64,000 nucleotides of DNA. Origin: Ideonella sp. Its GTDB lineage: Bacteria; Pseudomonadota; Gammaproteobacteria; Burkholderiales; Burkholderiaceae_C. Made by a program: the position numbers and the translations under genes. A model generated the notes under the pieces. It searched no databases. It saw only the letters and a program-made list of their open reading frames with translations, and was not told the origin of the DNA. How positions within the stretch are numbered: the stretch's first letter is position 1; each line of letters begins with the position of its first letter. The DNA is taken from the NCBI GenBank assembly GCA_015075545.1, contig JABTUC010000001.1, forward strand, positions 868,001 to 932,000. The letters are read 5' to 3'. Positions 38,874-47,808 of this stretch are shown here, piece by piece.

Positions 38874-41732
38874 TCACTTGCTCAGCACGAAGCCTTTCAG
38901 CTTGCCCAGCGCCTGGTCGAGCAGCGCCTTCTGCTGCTCCTGGTGCAAGTGCGCGTAGCCCACCGCCGGTGACGCCGAGGCGGGTCGGCCCGCGTAGCCC
39001 AGGCGCTGCCCGTCGCTCATGTTCTCGTGGATCTGATGCTGGATGAAGAACCACGCCCCCTGGTTCTGCGGCTCGTCCTGGCACCACACCACCTCGGTGG
39101 CGTTGGGGAAGCGCTTCATCTCGGTGGCGAACGCCTTGTGCGGGAACGGATAGAGCTGCTCGACGCGCAGCACTGCGACGTCCCACGCCTTGCGCTGGTC
39201 GCGGAACCTGATGAGGTCGTAGCCGACCTTGCCCGAGCAGGCGATCACGCGCTTGACCTTCTCGGCCTCGACCTCCGCACGGGTGGGCCCGATCACGGTC
39301 TTGAACTCGCCCTTGGTGAAGTCCGACAGCGGCGAGGTCGCATCCTTGGCGCGCAGCAGCGATTTGGGCGTCATGATGATCAACGGCTTGCGGAACTGGC
39401 GCACCATCTGGCGGCGCAGCAGGTGGAAGATCTGGCTGGCCGAGGTGGGCTGCACGACCTGCATGTTGTTCTCGGCCGCCAGTTGCATGAAGCGCTCGAG
39501 CCGCGCCGACGAGTGCTCGGGCCCCTGCCCCTCGTAGCCGTGCGGCAGCATCAGCGTCAAGCCGTTGACGCGGCCCCATTTCACCTCGCCCGAGGCGATG
39601 AACTGGTCGATCACCACCTGCGCGCTGTTGGCGAAGTCGCCGAACTGCGCCTCCCAGATCACCATCGTGTTGGGGTCGGCGCTGGCGTAGCCGTATTCGA
39701 AGCCGAGCACCGCCGCCTCGGAGAGGATCGAGTCGATCACCACGAACGGCGACTGCCCGTCGGCCACGTGCTCCAGCGGCGTGTAGGTGCCGGTGTCCCA
39801 TTTCTCGCGGTTCTGGTCGTGCAGCACGGCGTGGCGGTGCGTGAAGGTGCCGCGCCCGCTGTCCTGGCCCGACATGCGCACCGCGTAGCCCGAGGCCACC
39901 AGCGAGGCGAAAGCGAGATGCTCGCCCATGCCCCAGTCGACGTTGATCTCGCCGCGGCCCATCGCGGCGCGCTCGGCCACCACCTTCTCGACCAGCGGAT
40001 GCAGCTTGAAGTTCGTCGGCACCGTGGTGATGCGCTCGGCCAGCCGCTTGATCTCGGCCAGCGGCAGCGCGGTGTCGGCCGCATCGGTCCACTTGCGACC
40101 GACGAACGGTGCCCAGTCGACCGCATACTTGCTCTTGAAGTTGGTGAGCACCGGTTCGATGGTCTCCTTGCCGGCCTCCAGCGCGGCTCGCAACTCCTTG
40201 ACCATCTTCTCGGGGCCGTCGGCGCTGAGCACGCCCTGCGCCACCAGCTTGTCGCCGTAGAGCTTGCGCGTGCCCGGATGCGCGGCGATCTTCTTGTACA
40301 TCAGCGGCTGCGTCATGCTCGGCGTGTCCTGCTCGTTGTGGCCGAGCTTGCGGAAGCACACGATGTCGACCACCACGTCCTTCTTGAACTGCTGGCGGTA
40401 GTCGAGAGCGATCTGCGTGCACAGCACCACGCTTTCGGGGTCGTCGCCGTTCACGTGCAGCACCGGCGCCTCGATCATCTTGACCACGTCGGTGCAGTAC
40501 AGCGTCGAGCGCGAGTCGCGCGGGTCGCTGGTGGTGAAGCCGATCTGGTTGTTGATCACCAGGTGCACCGTGCCGCCGGTGTAGTAGCCGCGCGTCTTGG
40601 CCAGCGCCAGCGTCTCCATCACCACGCCCTGGCCGGCGAAGGCGGCGTCGCCGTGCACCAGCACCGGCAGCACCTGGTCGCCGAGCTTGTCGCCCCGGCG
40701 GTCCATGCGCGCCTTGACCGATCCCTCGACCACCGGGTTGACGATCTCCAGGTGGCTCGGGTTGAACGCCAGGCTCAGGTGCACCGAACCGCCGGGCGTC
40801 GAGATATCGCTCGAGAAGCCCTGGTGGTACTTGACGTCGCCGGCGGGCAGGCTCTCCGGGGCCGTGTGCTCGAACTCGGCGAACAAATCCTTGGGCAGCT
40901 TGCCCAAGGTGTTGACCAGCACGTTCAACCGGCCGCGGTGTGCCATGCCGATCACGATCTCCTGCACGCCCTTCTCGCCGGCGCGCTGCACCAGCTCGTC
41001 GAGGCTGGCGATGACGCTCTCGCCGCCCTCGAGCGAGAAGCGCTTCTGACCGACGTACTTGGTGTGCAGGAAGCGCTCCAGGCCCTCGGCGGCGGTGAGC
41101 TTGTCGAGAATGCCGATCTTCTGCTCGCTGTTGAAACTCGGCTGGCTGCGGATCGACTCCAGGCGCTGCTGCCACCATCGCTTCTCGGTCGGCTCGGTGA
41201 TGTGCTGGAACTCCGCGCCGATGGTGCCGCAGTAGGTCTCGCGCAGCGCCAGCACGATCTCGCGCAGCGTCTGGTGCTCGTCCTGGGTGAAATAGGTGTT
41301 GGTGGCCGAGAAGGTGATGTCCATGTCACTCTCGGTCAGGTCGTAGAACGCCGGCTCCAGTTCGGGGATGCGCGGCCGCTCGGCGCGCTTGAGCGGGTCG
41401 AGATCGGCCCAGCGCGCGCCCAGCGACCGGTAGGCTGCGATCAGCGACTGCACGTGCACCTGCTTGCGCGCAACCGCCAGCTCCGCGGCGCTGGCCTTGA
41501 GCGCGAAGGCGTTGGCCTTGGCGCGCTGCGCGAACGACTCCACCACCGACGCGTGCGGCACGTCGCGTCCGAGCGTGCCGTCGGCCGCGGGCACGTGCTG
41601 CAGCTTGTCGAAGTAGGCCCGCCAGGCGTCGGGCACGCTGCCCGGGTTGTCGAGGTAGGCCTCGTAGAGTTCCTCGACGTAAGGGGCATTGCCCCCGAAC
41701 AGGTACGAATTCGCCCTGTACTCCTGCATCAT
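38874..41732 (-). CDS. sucA: 2-oxoglutarate dehydrogenase E1 component
   Basis: E1 decarboxylates 2-oxoglutarate with thiamine diphosphate in the TCA cycle. The 952-residue protein is of normal length. It starts MMQEYRANSYLFGGNAPYVE and contains GMAHRGRLNVLVN, HGDAAFAGQGVVMETL (Mg-ThDP region, GDA) and NNQIGFTTSD. The C-terminal transketolase-like part carries GQDSGRGTFTHRHAV and PHGYEGQGPEHSSARLERF. It is the first gene of the sucA-odhB-gdx-lpdA-zapE run. The 327-base region upstream holds palindromes and likely divergent promoters. Confidence 0.97.
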   Translation of the reverse strand: MMQEYRANSYLFGGNAPYVEELYEAYLDNPGSVPDAWRAYFDKLQHVPAADGTLGRDVPHASVVESFAQRAKANAFALKASAAELAVARKQVHVQSLIAAYRSLGARWADLDPLKRAERPRIPELEPAFYDLTESDMDITFSATNTYFTQDEHQTLREIVLALRETYCGTIGAEFQHITEPTEKRWWQQRLESIRSQPSFNSEQKIGILDKLTAAEGLERFLHTKYVGQKRFSLEGGESVIASLDELVQRAGEKGVQEIVIGMAHRGRLNVLVNTLGKLPKDLFAEFEHTAPESLPAGDVKYHQGFSSDISTPGGSVHLSLAFNPSHLEIVNPVVEGSVKARMDRRGDKLGDQVLPVLVHGDAAFAGQGVVMETLALAKTRGYYTGGTVHLVINNQIGFTTSDPRDSRSTLYCTDVVKMIEAPVLHVNGDDPESVVLCTQIALDYRQQFKKDVVVDIVCFRKLGHNEQDTPSMTQPLMYKKIAAHPGTRKLYGDKLVAQGVLSADGPEKMVKELRAALEAGKETIEPVLTNFKSKYAVDWAPFVGRKWTDAADTALPLAEIKRLAERITTVPTNFKLHPLVEKVVAERAAMGRGEINVDWGMGEHLAFASLVASGYAVRMSGQDSGRGTFTHRHAVLHDQNREKWDTGTYTPLEHVADGQSPFVVIDSILSEAAVLGFEYGYASADPNTMVIWEAQFGDFANSAQVVIDQFIASGEVKWGRVNGLTLMLPHGYEGQGPEHSSARLERFMQLAAENNMQVVQPTSASQIFHLLRRQMVRQFRKPLIIMTPKSLLRAKDATSPLSDFTKGEFKTVIGPTRAEVEAEKVKRVIACSGKVGYDLIRFRDQRKAWDVAVLRVEQLYPFPHKAFATEMKRFPNATEVVWCQDEPQNQGAWFFIQHQIHENMSDGQRLGYAGRPASASPAVGYAHLHQEQQKALLDQALGKLKGFVLSK

Positions 41733-41775
41733 CTTCGCTCACCTCTCGCCCGCGGTTTCCACGGGCTCACAGATG

Positions 41776-41787
41776 GGTTGCGCAACC
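41776..41787. promoter_or_regulatory. 12-bp palindrome in sucA leader
   Basis: GGTTGCGCAACC is a perfect dyad, operator-like in size, 44 bases before the sucA ATG. It could be a repressor site or part of an RNA hairpin in the leader. Confidence 0.3.
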
Positions 41788-41828
41788 TTCCGCGTCCCGG
41801 CTCGACCGGTTGGCGGACTAGCGACCCG

Positions 41829-41853
41829 CCTTTGCTGGGGCGCCCAGCAAAGG
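41829..41853. promoter_or_regulatory. 25-bp hairpin in sucA leader
   Basis: Arms CCTTTGCTGGG and CCCAGCAAAGG flank a GCG centre. Perfect 11-bp arms make this the strongest secondary structure in the region. It has no U-run in either direction, so it is more likely an mRNA leader structure, operator or dispersed repeat than a terminator. Confidence 0.45.
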
Positions 41854-42002
41854 GAGGACACGGAAAGGACCTAACGACTCATGCCAGGGGCACTGTAGCA
41901 CCGTCGCCATGCCCCTCGTCGACGCCATTTGGGCCGCAAGGCCAGCGCAATTCGACGGCGCCGCCTGCCCTGGCGCCGCCGCGCGACCGAGGGCTAATCC
42001 GG

Positions 42003-42031
42003 TCGGCACGCCGGCTGCGGCCGACTACGAT
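42003..42031 (+). promoter_or_regulatory. Candidate sigma-70 promoter of the binding-protein gene
   Basis: TCGGCA (42003-42008) and TACGAT (42026-42031) are separated by exactly 17 bases, each four to five matches to consensus. The -10 ends 28 bases before the ATG at 42060. Confidence 0.4.
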
Positions 42032-42059
42032 GGCGGCCTTCTCACCCAGGAGCCACTTC

Positions 42060-43631
42060 ATGAGACTGAAGGCCATGCTGGCCGCAGCGGCCGTTGCGAT
42101 GACTCTGACGGCGCCGCTGCACGCCGCCAACCTGCGCTGGGCTGCGCAGAACGACATCCTGACGCTCGATCCGCACTCGCAGAACCATGCGACGACCAAC
42201 GCGATCCTGATGCACTCGTACGAAGGGCTGACACGCTACAACGAAAAGTACGAGGTCGAACCCTGTCTGGCGACCAAGTGGACCTTCGTCAGCCCGACGC
42301 AAGTGCGCTTCGAGCTGCGCAAAGGCGTCAAGTTCCAGGATGGCAGCCCCTTCAGCGCCGACGACGTGGTGTTCAGCTTCGGGCGCATCAAGCAGCCGCA
42401 GGGCACGATGCAGATCTACGTCACCGGCATCGCCGACATCAAGAAGATCGACGATCACACGATCGACGTGATCCTGGCGGCGCCCAACCCGATCCTGCTG
42501 CGCAACATCATCGACTTCCGCATCATGAGCAAGGCGTGGTCGGAGAAGAACAAGACCACCAACGTGCAGGACTACAAGGCCAAGGAGGAGAACTTCGCGT
42601 CGCGCAACGTCAACGGCACCGGCCCCTACAAGATCCTGAGCTGGCAGCCCGAGTCGCGCGTGGCGATGGCGATCAACGACCAATGGTGGGACAAGCCGCG
42701 CGGCAACGTGACGCAGGTGCTTTACACGCCGATCAAGAGCGACTCGACCCGCATCTCGGCGCTGCTGTCGGGCGACGTCGACATGGTGACCGATGTGCCG
42801 ACGCAGGACATCGACAAGCTGCGCGCCGACAAGCGGCTCAAGGTGGTCGACGGCCCCGAGGTGCGCACCATCTTCATCGCGCTCGATCAGGGCAGCAACG
42901 AGCTGAAGTACTCCAACGTCAAGGGCAAGAACCCGTTCAAGGACAAGCGGGTGCGCGAGGCGCTGAACCTGGCGGTCGACCGCGAGGCGATCAAGCGCAG
43001 CATCATGCGCGGGCTGTCGGTGCCGGCCAACATCATGGTGGCCCCCGGCGTCAACGGCTACAGCACCGAGCTCGACAAGCCGCTGAAGGCCGACGTCGCC
43101 AAGGCCAAGAAGCTGCTGGCCGACGCCGGCTACCCCAACGGCTTCGAGTTCCAGCTCAACTGCCCGAACAACCGCTACGTCAACGACGAGAAGATCTGCG
43201 TCGCGCTGGTCTCGATGTGGGCCAAGGTGGGCCTCACGGTCAAGCTCAATGCCGAGGGCATGGCCACCTTCATCCAGAAGGTGCAGAACTTCGACACCTC
43301 GGCCTACCTGCTCGGCTGGGGCGTGGCCACCTACGACGGCCAGTACTCGCTGCAGTCGCTGGTGCGTACGCGCACCTCCGGCGCCGACGGCAACTTCAAC
43401 TTCGCCAAGGTCAGCGACGCCAAGGTCGATGCGCTGGTCGACGCGATGAAGACCGAGACCGACGTGGCCAAGCGCAACGGCATGATCCGCGACGCGCTGA
43501 TCCGCACGCGCGACGAGTATCTGTTCGTGCCGCTGCACCACCAGATCCGGCCGTGGGCGATGAAGACCAACGTCACCACCGTGCACCGCTCGGACGATCG
43601 GCCGGAGGCACGCTTCACTTCGGTGAAATGA
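42060..43631 (+). CDS. ABC transporter substrate-binding protein, family 5 (peptide/opine type)
   Basis: A 523-residue periplasmic binding protein. The ATG at 42060 is preceded by AGGAG with a seven-base gap and opens a signal peptide (residues 1-22, ending LHA before AN). The mature protein starts LRWAAQNDILTLDPHSQN and contains KFQDGSPFSADDVVFSF, NGTGPYKILSW and KRVREALNLAVDREAIK, all typical of the DppA/OppA family. No permease or ATPase genes are adjacent, so it is an orphan binding protein that must use components encoded elsewhere. An in-frame ATG at 42030 is less likely. The convergent amidohydrolase lies beyond a hairpin array. Confidence 0.93.
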   Translation: MRLKAMLAAAAVAMTLTAPLHAANLRWAAQNDILTLDPHSQNHATTNAILMHSYEGLTRYNEKYEVEPCLATKWTFVSPTQVRFELRKGVKFQDGSPFSADDVVFSFGRIKQPQGTMQIYVTGIADIKKIDDHTIDVILAAPNPILLRNIIDFRIMSKAWSEKNKTTNVQDYKAKEENFASRNVNGTGPYKILSWQPESRVAMAINDQWWDKPRGNVTQVLYTPIKSDSTRISALLSGDVDMVTDVPTQDIDKLRADKRLKVVDGPEVRTIFIALDQGSNELKYSNVKGKNPFKDKRVREALNLAVDREAIKRSIMRGLSVPANIMVAPGVNGYSTELDKPLKADVAKAKKLLADAGYPNGFEFQLNCPNNRYVNDEKICVALVSMWAKVGLTVKLNAEGMATFIQKVQNFDTSAYLLGWGVATYDGQYSLQSLVRTRTSGADGNFNFAKVSDAKVDALVDAMKTETDVAKRNGMIRDALIRTRDEYLFVPLHHQIRPWAMKTNVTTVHRSDDRPEARFTSVK

Positions 43632-43640
43632 CCCACCCCC

Positions 43641-43735
43641 GAGGCGGCCTGTCGGCCGCCTCCCCCTCGAGGGGGCGACACCAGCGGACCGGCAGAGCCG
43701 GATCCGCGGTGTCTGCTTGACGGGCGCTTGCGCCC
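43641..43735. repeat. Four-hairpin intergenic element between convergent genes
   Basis: Four inverted repeats follow one another: GAGGCGGCC-TGTC-GGCCGCCTC (43641-43662); CCCCCTCGAGGGGG (43662-43675); a long stem GACACC-GCGGA-CCGGC with AGA loop and GCCGG-TCCGC-GGTGTC (43677-43713, one bulged A per side); and GGGCGC-TT-GCGCCC (43722-43735). It sits just after the stop of the binding-protein gene and before that of the amidohydrolase. It probably acts as a two-way transcript end or mRNA shield and belongs to a dispersed REP-like family. Confidence 0.65.
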
Positions 43736-43763
43736 TGCGGGCGCCTCGCTCGCTGCGTTCGAT

Positions 43764-45002
43764 CTAGGCGAGCGCGTTCTTCACTACACGCCCGGCCTGC
43801 ACGATGAGGCGGATGCCTTCGTCGGGCCGCGCCAGCATCGACAGTTCGCGCGTCGGGTCGCCGTCGACCAGCAGCACGTCGGCCCAGGCACCGGCGACGA
43901 GTTCGCCCAGGCGCCCTTCCTCGCGCAGCAGTTGCGCCGCGGTAAAGGTGGCGCTGCGCAGGATCTGCACCGGGCTCATCGCCGGGCGCCGCAAGTCGAA
44001 TTCGCCCGACTGGCGCGCGTGCATGTGGCCGAGCAGGTCGGTGCCGAACACCACCGGCACGCCTTCGGCCACCGCGAGCCGCACCGATTCGATGCCGCAC
44101 GCACTGACGCTGGCGAGCTTGCCCAGCATCTGCGCCGACCAGCCCAGGCGCTCGCCCTCGTCGGCCAGCGCCGCGTAGGTCGACAGCGTCGGCACCAGGA
44201 AGGCGCCTTCGGTCTTCATCACCCTGGCGGTCGCGGCGTCGATCAGGTTGCCGTGCTCGATCGAGCGTACGCCGGCCTGCACGGCGCGCGTCACCGCGCG
44301 CGGCGAGTAGGCGTGCGCCATCGCGTAGAGGTTTGCGGCCTCGGCCTCCTCGCAGGCGGCCTTCAGTTCGTCGAGCGAGAACTGCGTGCCTTCGAGCGGA
44401 TCGCTCGGGCTGGCGATGCCGCCGCCGGCCATGATCTTGATCTGGTTGGCACCATTGCGCACCTGCTCGCGCACCGCGCGCCGCACCTCGCCGACGCCGT
44501 CGGCGATGGCGCCGATCAGCCCGAGGCCGGCGCAGGTGCAGAACATCTCGCGCAGCCGCGCGCCCTTGGGGCGCATGTCGGCGTGCCCACCGGTCTGCGA
44601 GATCGGAAAGCCGGCGATGTACAGGCGCGGCCCTTCGAACAGGCCCTTGGCCACCGCCTCCTGCAGCCCGAAGTCGGCCCCGGCAGCGTCACGCACGGTG
44701 GTGAAGCCGCGCTGCAGCATGTCGCGCAGGATTCGGCTCGACTCGGCGACGACCAACGAGGGCGGCTTCAGCGCCTGCCCCATCAGGTCGTGCATGGTCG
44801 CGGTGACGTGCACATGCGCGTCGATCAGGCCCGGCAGCGCGACGCGACCGCCGCCATCGATGCGGCGCGCCGTGTCGACCTTGCGCGGCTCGGACGTGAC
44901 CTCGGCAATGCGCCCGTCGTCGATCACGATGCGCGACGGCGCCCCGAGCATGCCGCGCCGGCTGTCGAACGGCCGCACGTTGTCGATCAGCAGCCGTTCC
45001 AT
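43764..45002 (-). CDS. Metal-dependent amidohydrolase (imidazolonepropionase/dipeptidase-like)
   Basis: A 412-residue amidohydrolase-superfamily enzyme. The N-terminal beta-sandwich is followed by PGLIDAHVHVT (first metal ligands), QIKIMAGGG (bridging Lys candidate), MAHAYS and SIEHGN (His ligands) and VVFGTDLLGHMH (catalytic Asp). Members of this branch often hydrolyse N-acyl amino acids or Xaa-Pro dipeptides; the true substrate is unknown here. It is 16 bases downstream of the nitronate monooxygenase gene and appears to be the last gene of the etf operon. The start is an ATG at 45002. Confidence 0.9.
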   Translation of the reverse strand: MERLLIDNVRPFDSRRGMLGAPSRIVIDDGRIAEVTSEPRKVDTARRIDGGGRVALPGLIDAHVHVTATMHDLMGQALKPPSLVVAESSRILRDMLQRGFTTVRDAAGADFGLQEAVAKGLFEGPRLYIAGFPISQTGGHADMRPKGARLREMFCTCAGLGLIGAIADGVGEVRRAVREQVRNGANQIKIMAGGGIASPSDPLEGTQFSLDELKAACEEAEAANLYAMAHAYSPRAVTRAVQAGVRSIEHGNLIDAATARVMKTEGAFLVPTLSTYAALADEGERLGWSAQMLGKLASVSACGIESVRLAVAEGVPVVFGTDLLGHMHARQSGEFDLRRPAMSPVQILRSATFTAAQLLREEGRLGELVAGAWADVLLVDGDPTRELSMLARPDEGIRLIVQAGRVVKNALA

Positions 45003-45018
45003 CGCTGCGCCTCGCGGG

Positions 45019-45984
45019 TCAGACGGTAGCCAGCAGCCGCTCGCGCGCGGCGTCGAACTCGCGCTTCAGGCGCGCCACCAGCTCTCGCGCCGGCACCACC
45101 GCCTGCACCGCGGCGATGCCCTGGCCGCAGCCCCAGATGTCCTTCCACGCCTTGCCCTTGGAGCCGTAGTCGCTGCCAAAGCTCATGCGGGTCGGGTCGC
45201 TCTGCTCGAGGTTGTCGGGGTCGAGCCCGGCGGCACGGATCGACGGCTTCAGGTAGTTGCCGTGCACGCCGGTGAACAGGTTCGAGTAGACGATGTCGTC
45301 GCTGCTGCACTCGACGATGCACTGCTTGTAGGCGTCGCTGGCGCGCGCCTCGTCGGTGGCGATGAAGGCCGAGCCCACGTAGGCGAAGTCGGCGCCCATC
45401 GCGAGCGCCGCCAGCACGGCGCCGCCGTTGGCGATCGCGCCCGACAGCGCCAGCGGGCCGTCGAACCACTGGCGGATCTCCTGCACCAGCGCGAACGGGC
45501 TCTTGACGCCGGCATGACCACCGGCACCGGCGGCCACCGCGATCAGGCCGTCGGCGCCCTTGTCGACCGCCTTGTGCGCGAAGGCGTTGTTGATGACGTC
45601 GTGCAGCACGATGCCGCCCCAGCCGTGCACCGCGTCGTTGACATCGGTGCGCGCGCCCAGGCTGGTGATTACGATCGGCACCTTGTGCTTCGCGCACACC
45701 GCCATGTCGTGCTCGAGCCGGTTGTTGCTCTTGTGCACGATCTGGTTGATCGCGTACGGCGCCGCCGGCCGATCGGGATGGGCGCGGTTCCACGCGGCCA
45801 GCCCATCGGCGATCTCGGCCAGCCATTCGTCGAGCTGCTCGGCCGGGCGCGCGTTCAATGCCGGCATCGACCCGACGACGCCCGCCGTGCACTGCGCGAT
45901 CACCAGCTTCGGGTTGCTGACGATGAACAGCGGCGCGCCGATGATCGGCAGCGGCAGGCGCGCAAGCGCGGGCGGCAGCGCCAT
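45019..45984 (-). CDS. Nitronate monooxygenase-type FMN enzyme (2-nitropropane dioxygenase family)
   Basis: A 321-residue TIM-barrel flavoprotein. Motifs: LPIIGAPLFIVSNPKLVIA at the N-terminus, AVAAGAGGHAGVKSPFALV (residues about 165-180, with the FMN phosphate loop and a Gly-Gly-His) and ALSGAIANGGAVLAALAMGADFAYVGSAFIAT. The family oxidises alkyl nitronates, including propionate-3-nitronate, and some members are enoyl-acyl reductases. The ATG at 45984 is 2 bases after the acyl-CoA dehydrogenase stop, so the two are tightly coupled. The frame stays open upstream, antisense-like, and that part is ignored. Confidence 0.88.
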   Translation of the reverse strand: MALPPALARLPLPIIGAPLFIVSNPKLVIAQCTAGVVGSMPALNARPAEQLDEWLAEIADGLAAWNRAHPDRPAAPYAINQIVHKSNNRLEHDMAVCAKHKVPIVITSLGARTDVNDAVHGWGGIVLHDVINNAFAHKAVDKGADGLIAVAAGAGGHAGVKSPFALVQEIRQWFDGPLALSGAIANGGAVLAALAMGADFAYVGSAFIATDEARASDAYKQCIVECSSDDIVYSNLFTGVHGNYLKPSIRAAGLDPDNLEQSDPTRMSFGSDYGSKGKAWKDIWGCGQGIAAVQAVVPARELVARLKREFDAARERLLATV

Positions 45985-45986
45985 GC

Positions 45987-47762
45987 TCAGAACGCCTCCA
46001 GCGCCATGCCGGTGACGCCGGCAGCGCCTTCGACAACGCTGTCGCGCAGCCCGGGCACCTGGGTGAGGATGTGGTCGGCATAGAAGCGAGCGGTCAGGAT
46101 CTTCGCGCGCATGAACTCGGCCTGCTCGCCGGCCGCAACGCGTTGCTCGGCCGCCAGCAGCGCGCGCGCCATCTGCCAGCCCGCCACCAGGTTGCCCGCC
46201 AGCATCAGGTACGGCACGCTGCCGGCGAACGCCGCGTTGGGGTCGGTCCTGCCCTTGTCGACGATGTAGTCCACCACGTCGACGAAGGCCTGCCGTGCGG
46301 AACGAAGCCGCTTCAGCATCACCGCGGCATGCTCGCTGCCGCTGCCGGCCAGCTCGCCCTCGGTGGCCTCGATCTGCGCGGCGACCGCGCGCGCCACCGT
46401 GCCGCCGTCGCGCATCGTCTTGCGGCCCACCAGATCGTTGGCCTGGATGGCGGTTGTGCCTTCGTAGATGGTGAGGATCTTGGCGTCGCGCAAGTGCTGC
46501 GCGGCGCCGGTCTCCTCGATGAAGCCCATGCCGCCGTGCACCTGCACGCCCAGGCTCGCGACCTCGAGGCTCATCTCGGTGCTGAAGCCCTTGATCAGCG
46601 GCACCAGGAACTCGTAGAAAGCCTGGTTGCGCTGGCGCGACTGCGCGTCGGGGTGGGCGTGTGCTGCGTCGTACGCGGCAGCGCCCACCAACGCCATCGC
46701 GCGGCACGCTTCGGTATAGGCGCGCATCGTCATCAGCATGCGCCTGACGTCGGGGTGGTGGATGATCGTCGCCGCGCGCGGCAGCGAGCCGTCGACCGGG
46801 CGACTCTGCACGCGCTCGCGCGCATAGGCCACCGCCTTCTGGTACGCACGCTCGGCCACCGCGATGCCCTGCACGCCCACCGCAAAGCGCGCGGCGTTCA
46901 TCATCACGAACATGTACTCGAGGCCGCGGTTCTCCTGGCCGATCAGGTAGCCAACCGCGCCGCCCTTGTCGCCGTACTGCAGCACGGCGGTCGGGCTCGC
47001 CTTGATGCCGAGCTTGTGCTCGATGCTGACGCAGTGCACGTCGTTGTGCGTGCCGTCGGCCAGCACCTTGGGGCAGACGAACAGCGAGATGCCCTTCACC
47101 CCCTCGGGCGCGCCGGCGACGCGCGCGAGCACGAGATGGACGATGTTGTCGGCCATGTCGTGTTCGCCATAGGTGATGAAGATCTTGGTGCCGAAGATCT
47201 TGAAGCTGCCGTCGGGTTGCGGCTCGGCGCGCGTGCGTACCAGCGACAGGTCGGACCCCGCCTGCGGCTCGGTGAGGTTCATCGTGCCGGTCCACTGGCC
47301 CGACACCATCTTGGGAATGAACTGCTGCTGTTGCTGCGGCGAGCCGGCGGTCAGCAGCGCTTCGATCGCGCCGTCGGTCAGCAGCGGACACAGCGCGAAG
47401 CTCAGGTTGGCGCTGTTGAGGATCTCGGTGCACGCCGCACCGATCGTCTTGGGCAGGCCCTGGCCGCCGAACTGCGTCGGATGCTGCAGCCCTTGCCAGC
47501 CGCCTTGGGCAAACTGCTCGAACGCCGCCTTGAAGCCCGGTGTCGTGCTCACCCGGCCGTCGTGCCAGGTCGACGGCTCGGTGTCGCCGGCACGGTCCAG
47601 CGGCGCGACCACCTGCTCGTTGAAGCGTGCGCACTCCTCGAGCACCGCCTGCGCGGTGTCGAGCCCCGCCTCCTCGAAGCCCGGCAGCCTGGATACGGCG
47701 TCGAGGCCAGCCAGCTCCTTCATCACGAACAACTGGTCGGCAACCGGTGCGCGATAACTCAT
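45987..47762 (-). CDS. Acyl-CoA dehydrogenase (large type with C-terminal extension)
   Basis: A 591-residue FAD enzyme that oxidises acyl-CoA to enoyl-CoA and passes electrons to the electron-transfer flavoprotein. It has MNLTEPQAGSDLSLVRT (substrate and FAD loop), the catalytic-base region TIYEGTTAIQANDLVGRK, and a C-terminal extension of about 130 residues typical of the DmdC/FadE-like group of ~590-600 residue enzymes. The chain length of the substrate cannot be predicted. It starts 46 bases after etfA and is followed within 2 bases by the nitronate monooxygenase. Confidence 0.93.
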   Translation of the reverse strand: MSYRAPVADQLFVMKELAGLDAVSRLPGFEEAGLDTAQAVLEECARFNEQVVAPLDRAGDTEPSTWHDGRVSTTPGFKAAFEQFAQGGWQGLQHPTQFGGQGLPKTIGAACTEILNSANLSFALCPLLTDGAIEALLTAGSPQQQQQFIPKMVSGQWTGTMNLTEPQAGSDLSLVRTRAEPQPDGSFKIFGTKIFITYGEHDMADNIVHLVLARVAGAPEGVKGISLFVCPKVLADGTHNDVHCVSIEHKLGIKASPTAVLQYGDKGGAVGYLIGQENRGLEYMFVMMNAARFAVGVQGIAVAERAYQKAVAYARERVQSRPVDGSLPRAATIIHHPDVRRMLMTMRAYTEACRAMALVGAAAYDAAHAHPDAQSRQRNQAFYEFLVPLIKGFSTEMSLEVASLGVQVHGGMGFIEETGAAQHLRDAKILTIYEGTTAIQANDLVGRKTMRDGGTVARAVAAQIEATEGELAGSGSEHAAVMLKRLRSARQAFVDVVDYIVDKGRTDPNAAFAGSVPYLMLAGNLVAGWQMARALLAAEQRVAAGEQAEFMRAKILTARFYADHILTQVPGLRDSVVEGAAGVTGMALEAF

Positions 47763-47808
47763 GACGCGTCTCCAGTCGACGCGGGCGCCGCTGCGCCCGC
47801 TGGTTGAA

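Larger units (their letters stand above)
41733..42059. promoter_or_regulatory. Divergent control region between sucA and binding-protein gene
   Basis: This 327-base non-coding stretch holds two perfect palindromes on the sucA side (41776-41787 and 41829-41853) and a minus-strand TACAGT (41892-41897) that could be the sucA -10, giving a leader of about 150 bases. On the other side is a plus-strand promoter candidate (42003-42031). I see no credible gene in it. Confidence 0.5.

Noticed and set aside
41829-41853. Rho-independent terminator reading
   Set aside because: The hairpin is perfect but has no U-run on either strand and lies in the sucA leader.
39027-42059. Very long open frame antisense to sucA that runs into the binding-protein gene (total over 1500 codons)
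   Set aside because: High-GC coding DNA commonly gives long open antisense frames. The translation is rich in His, Arg, Val, Leu and Ala with no domain, while sucA on the other strand is unmistakable. Only the part from 42060 is real.
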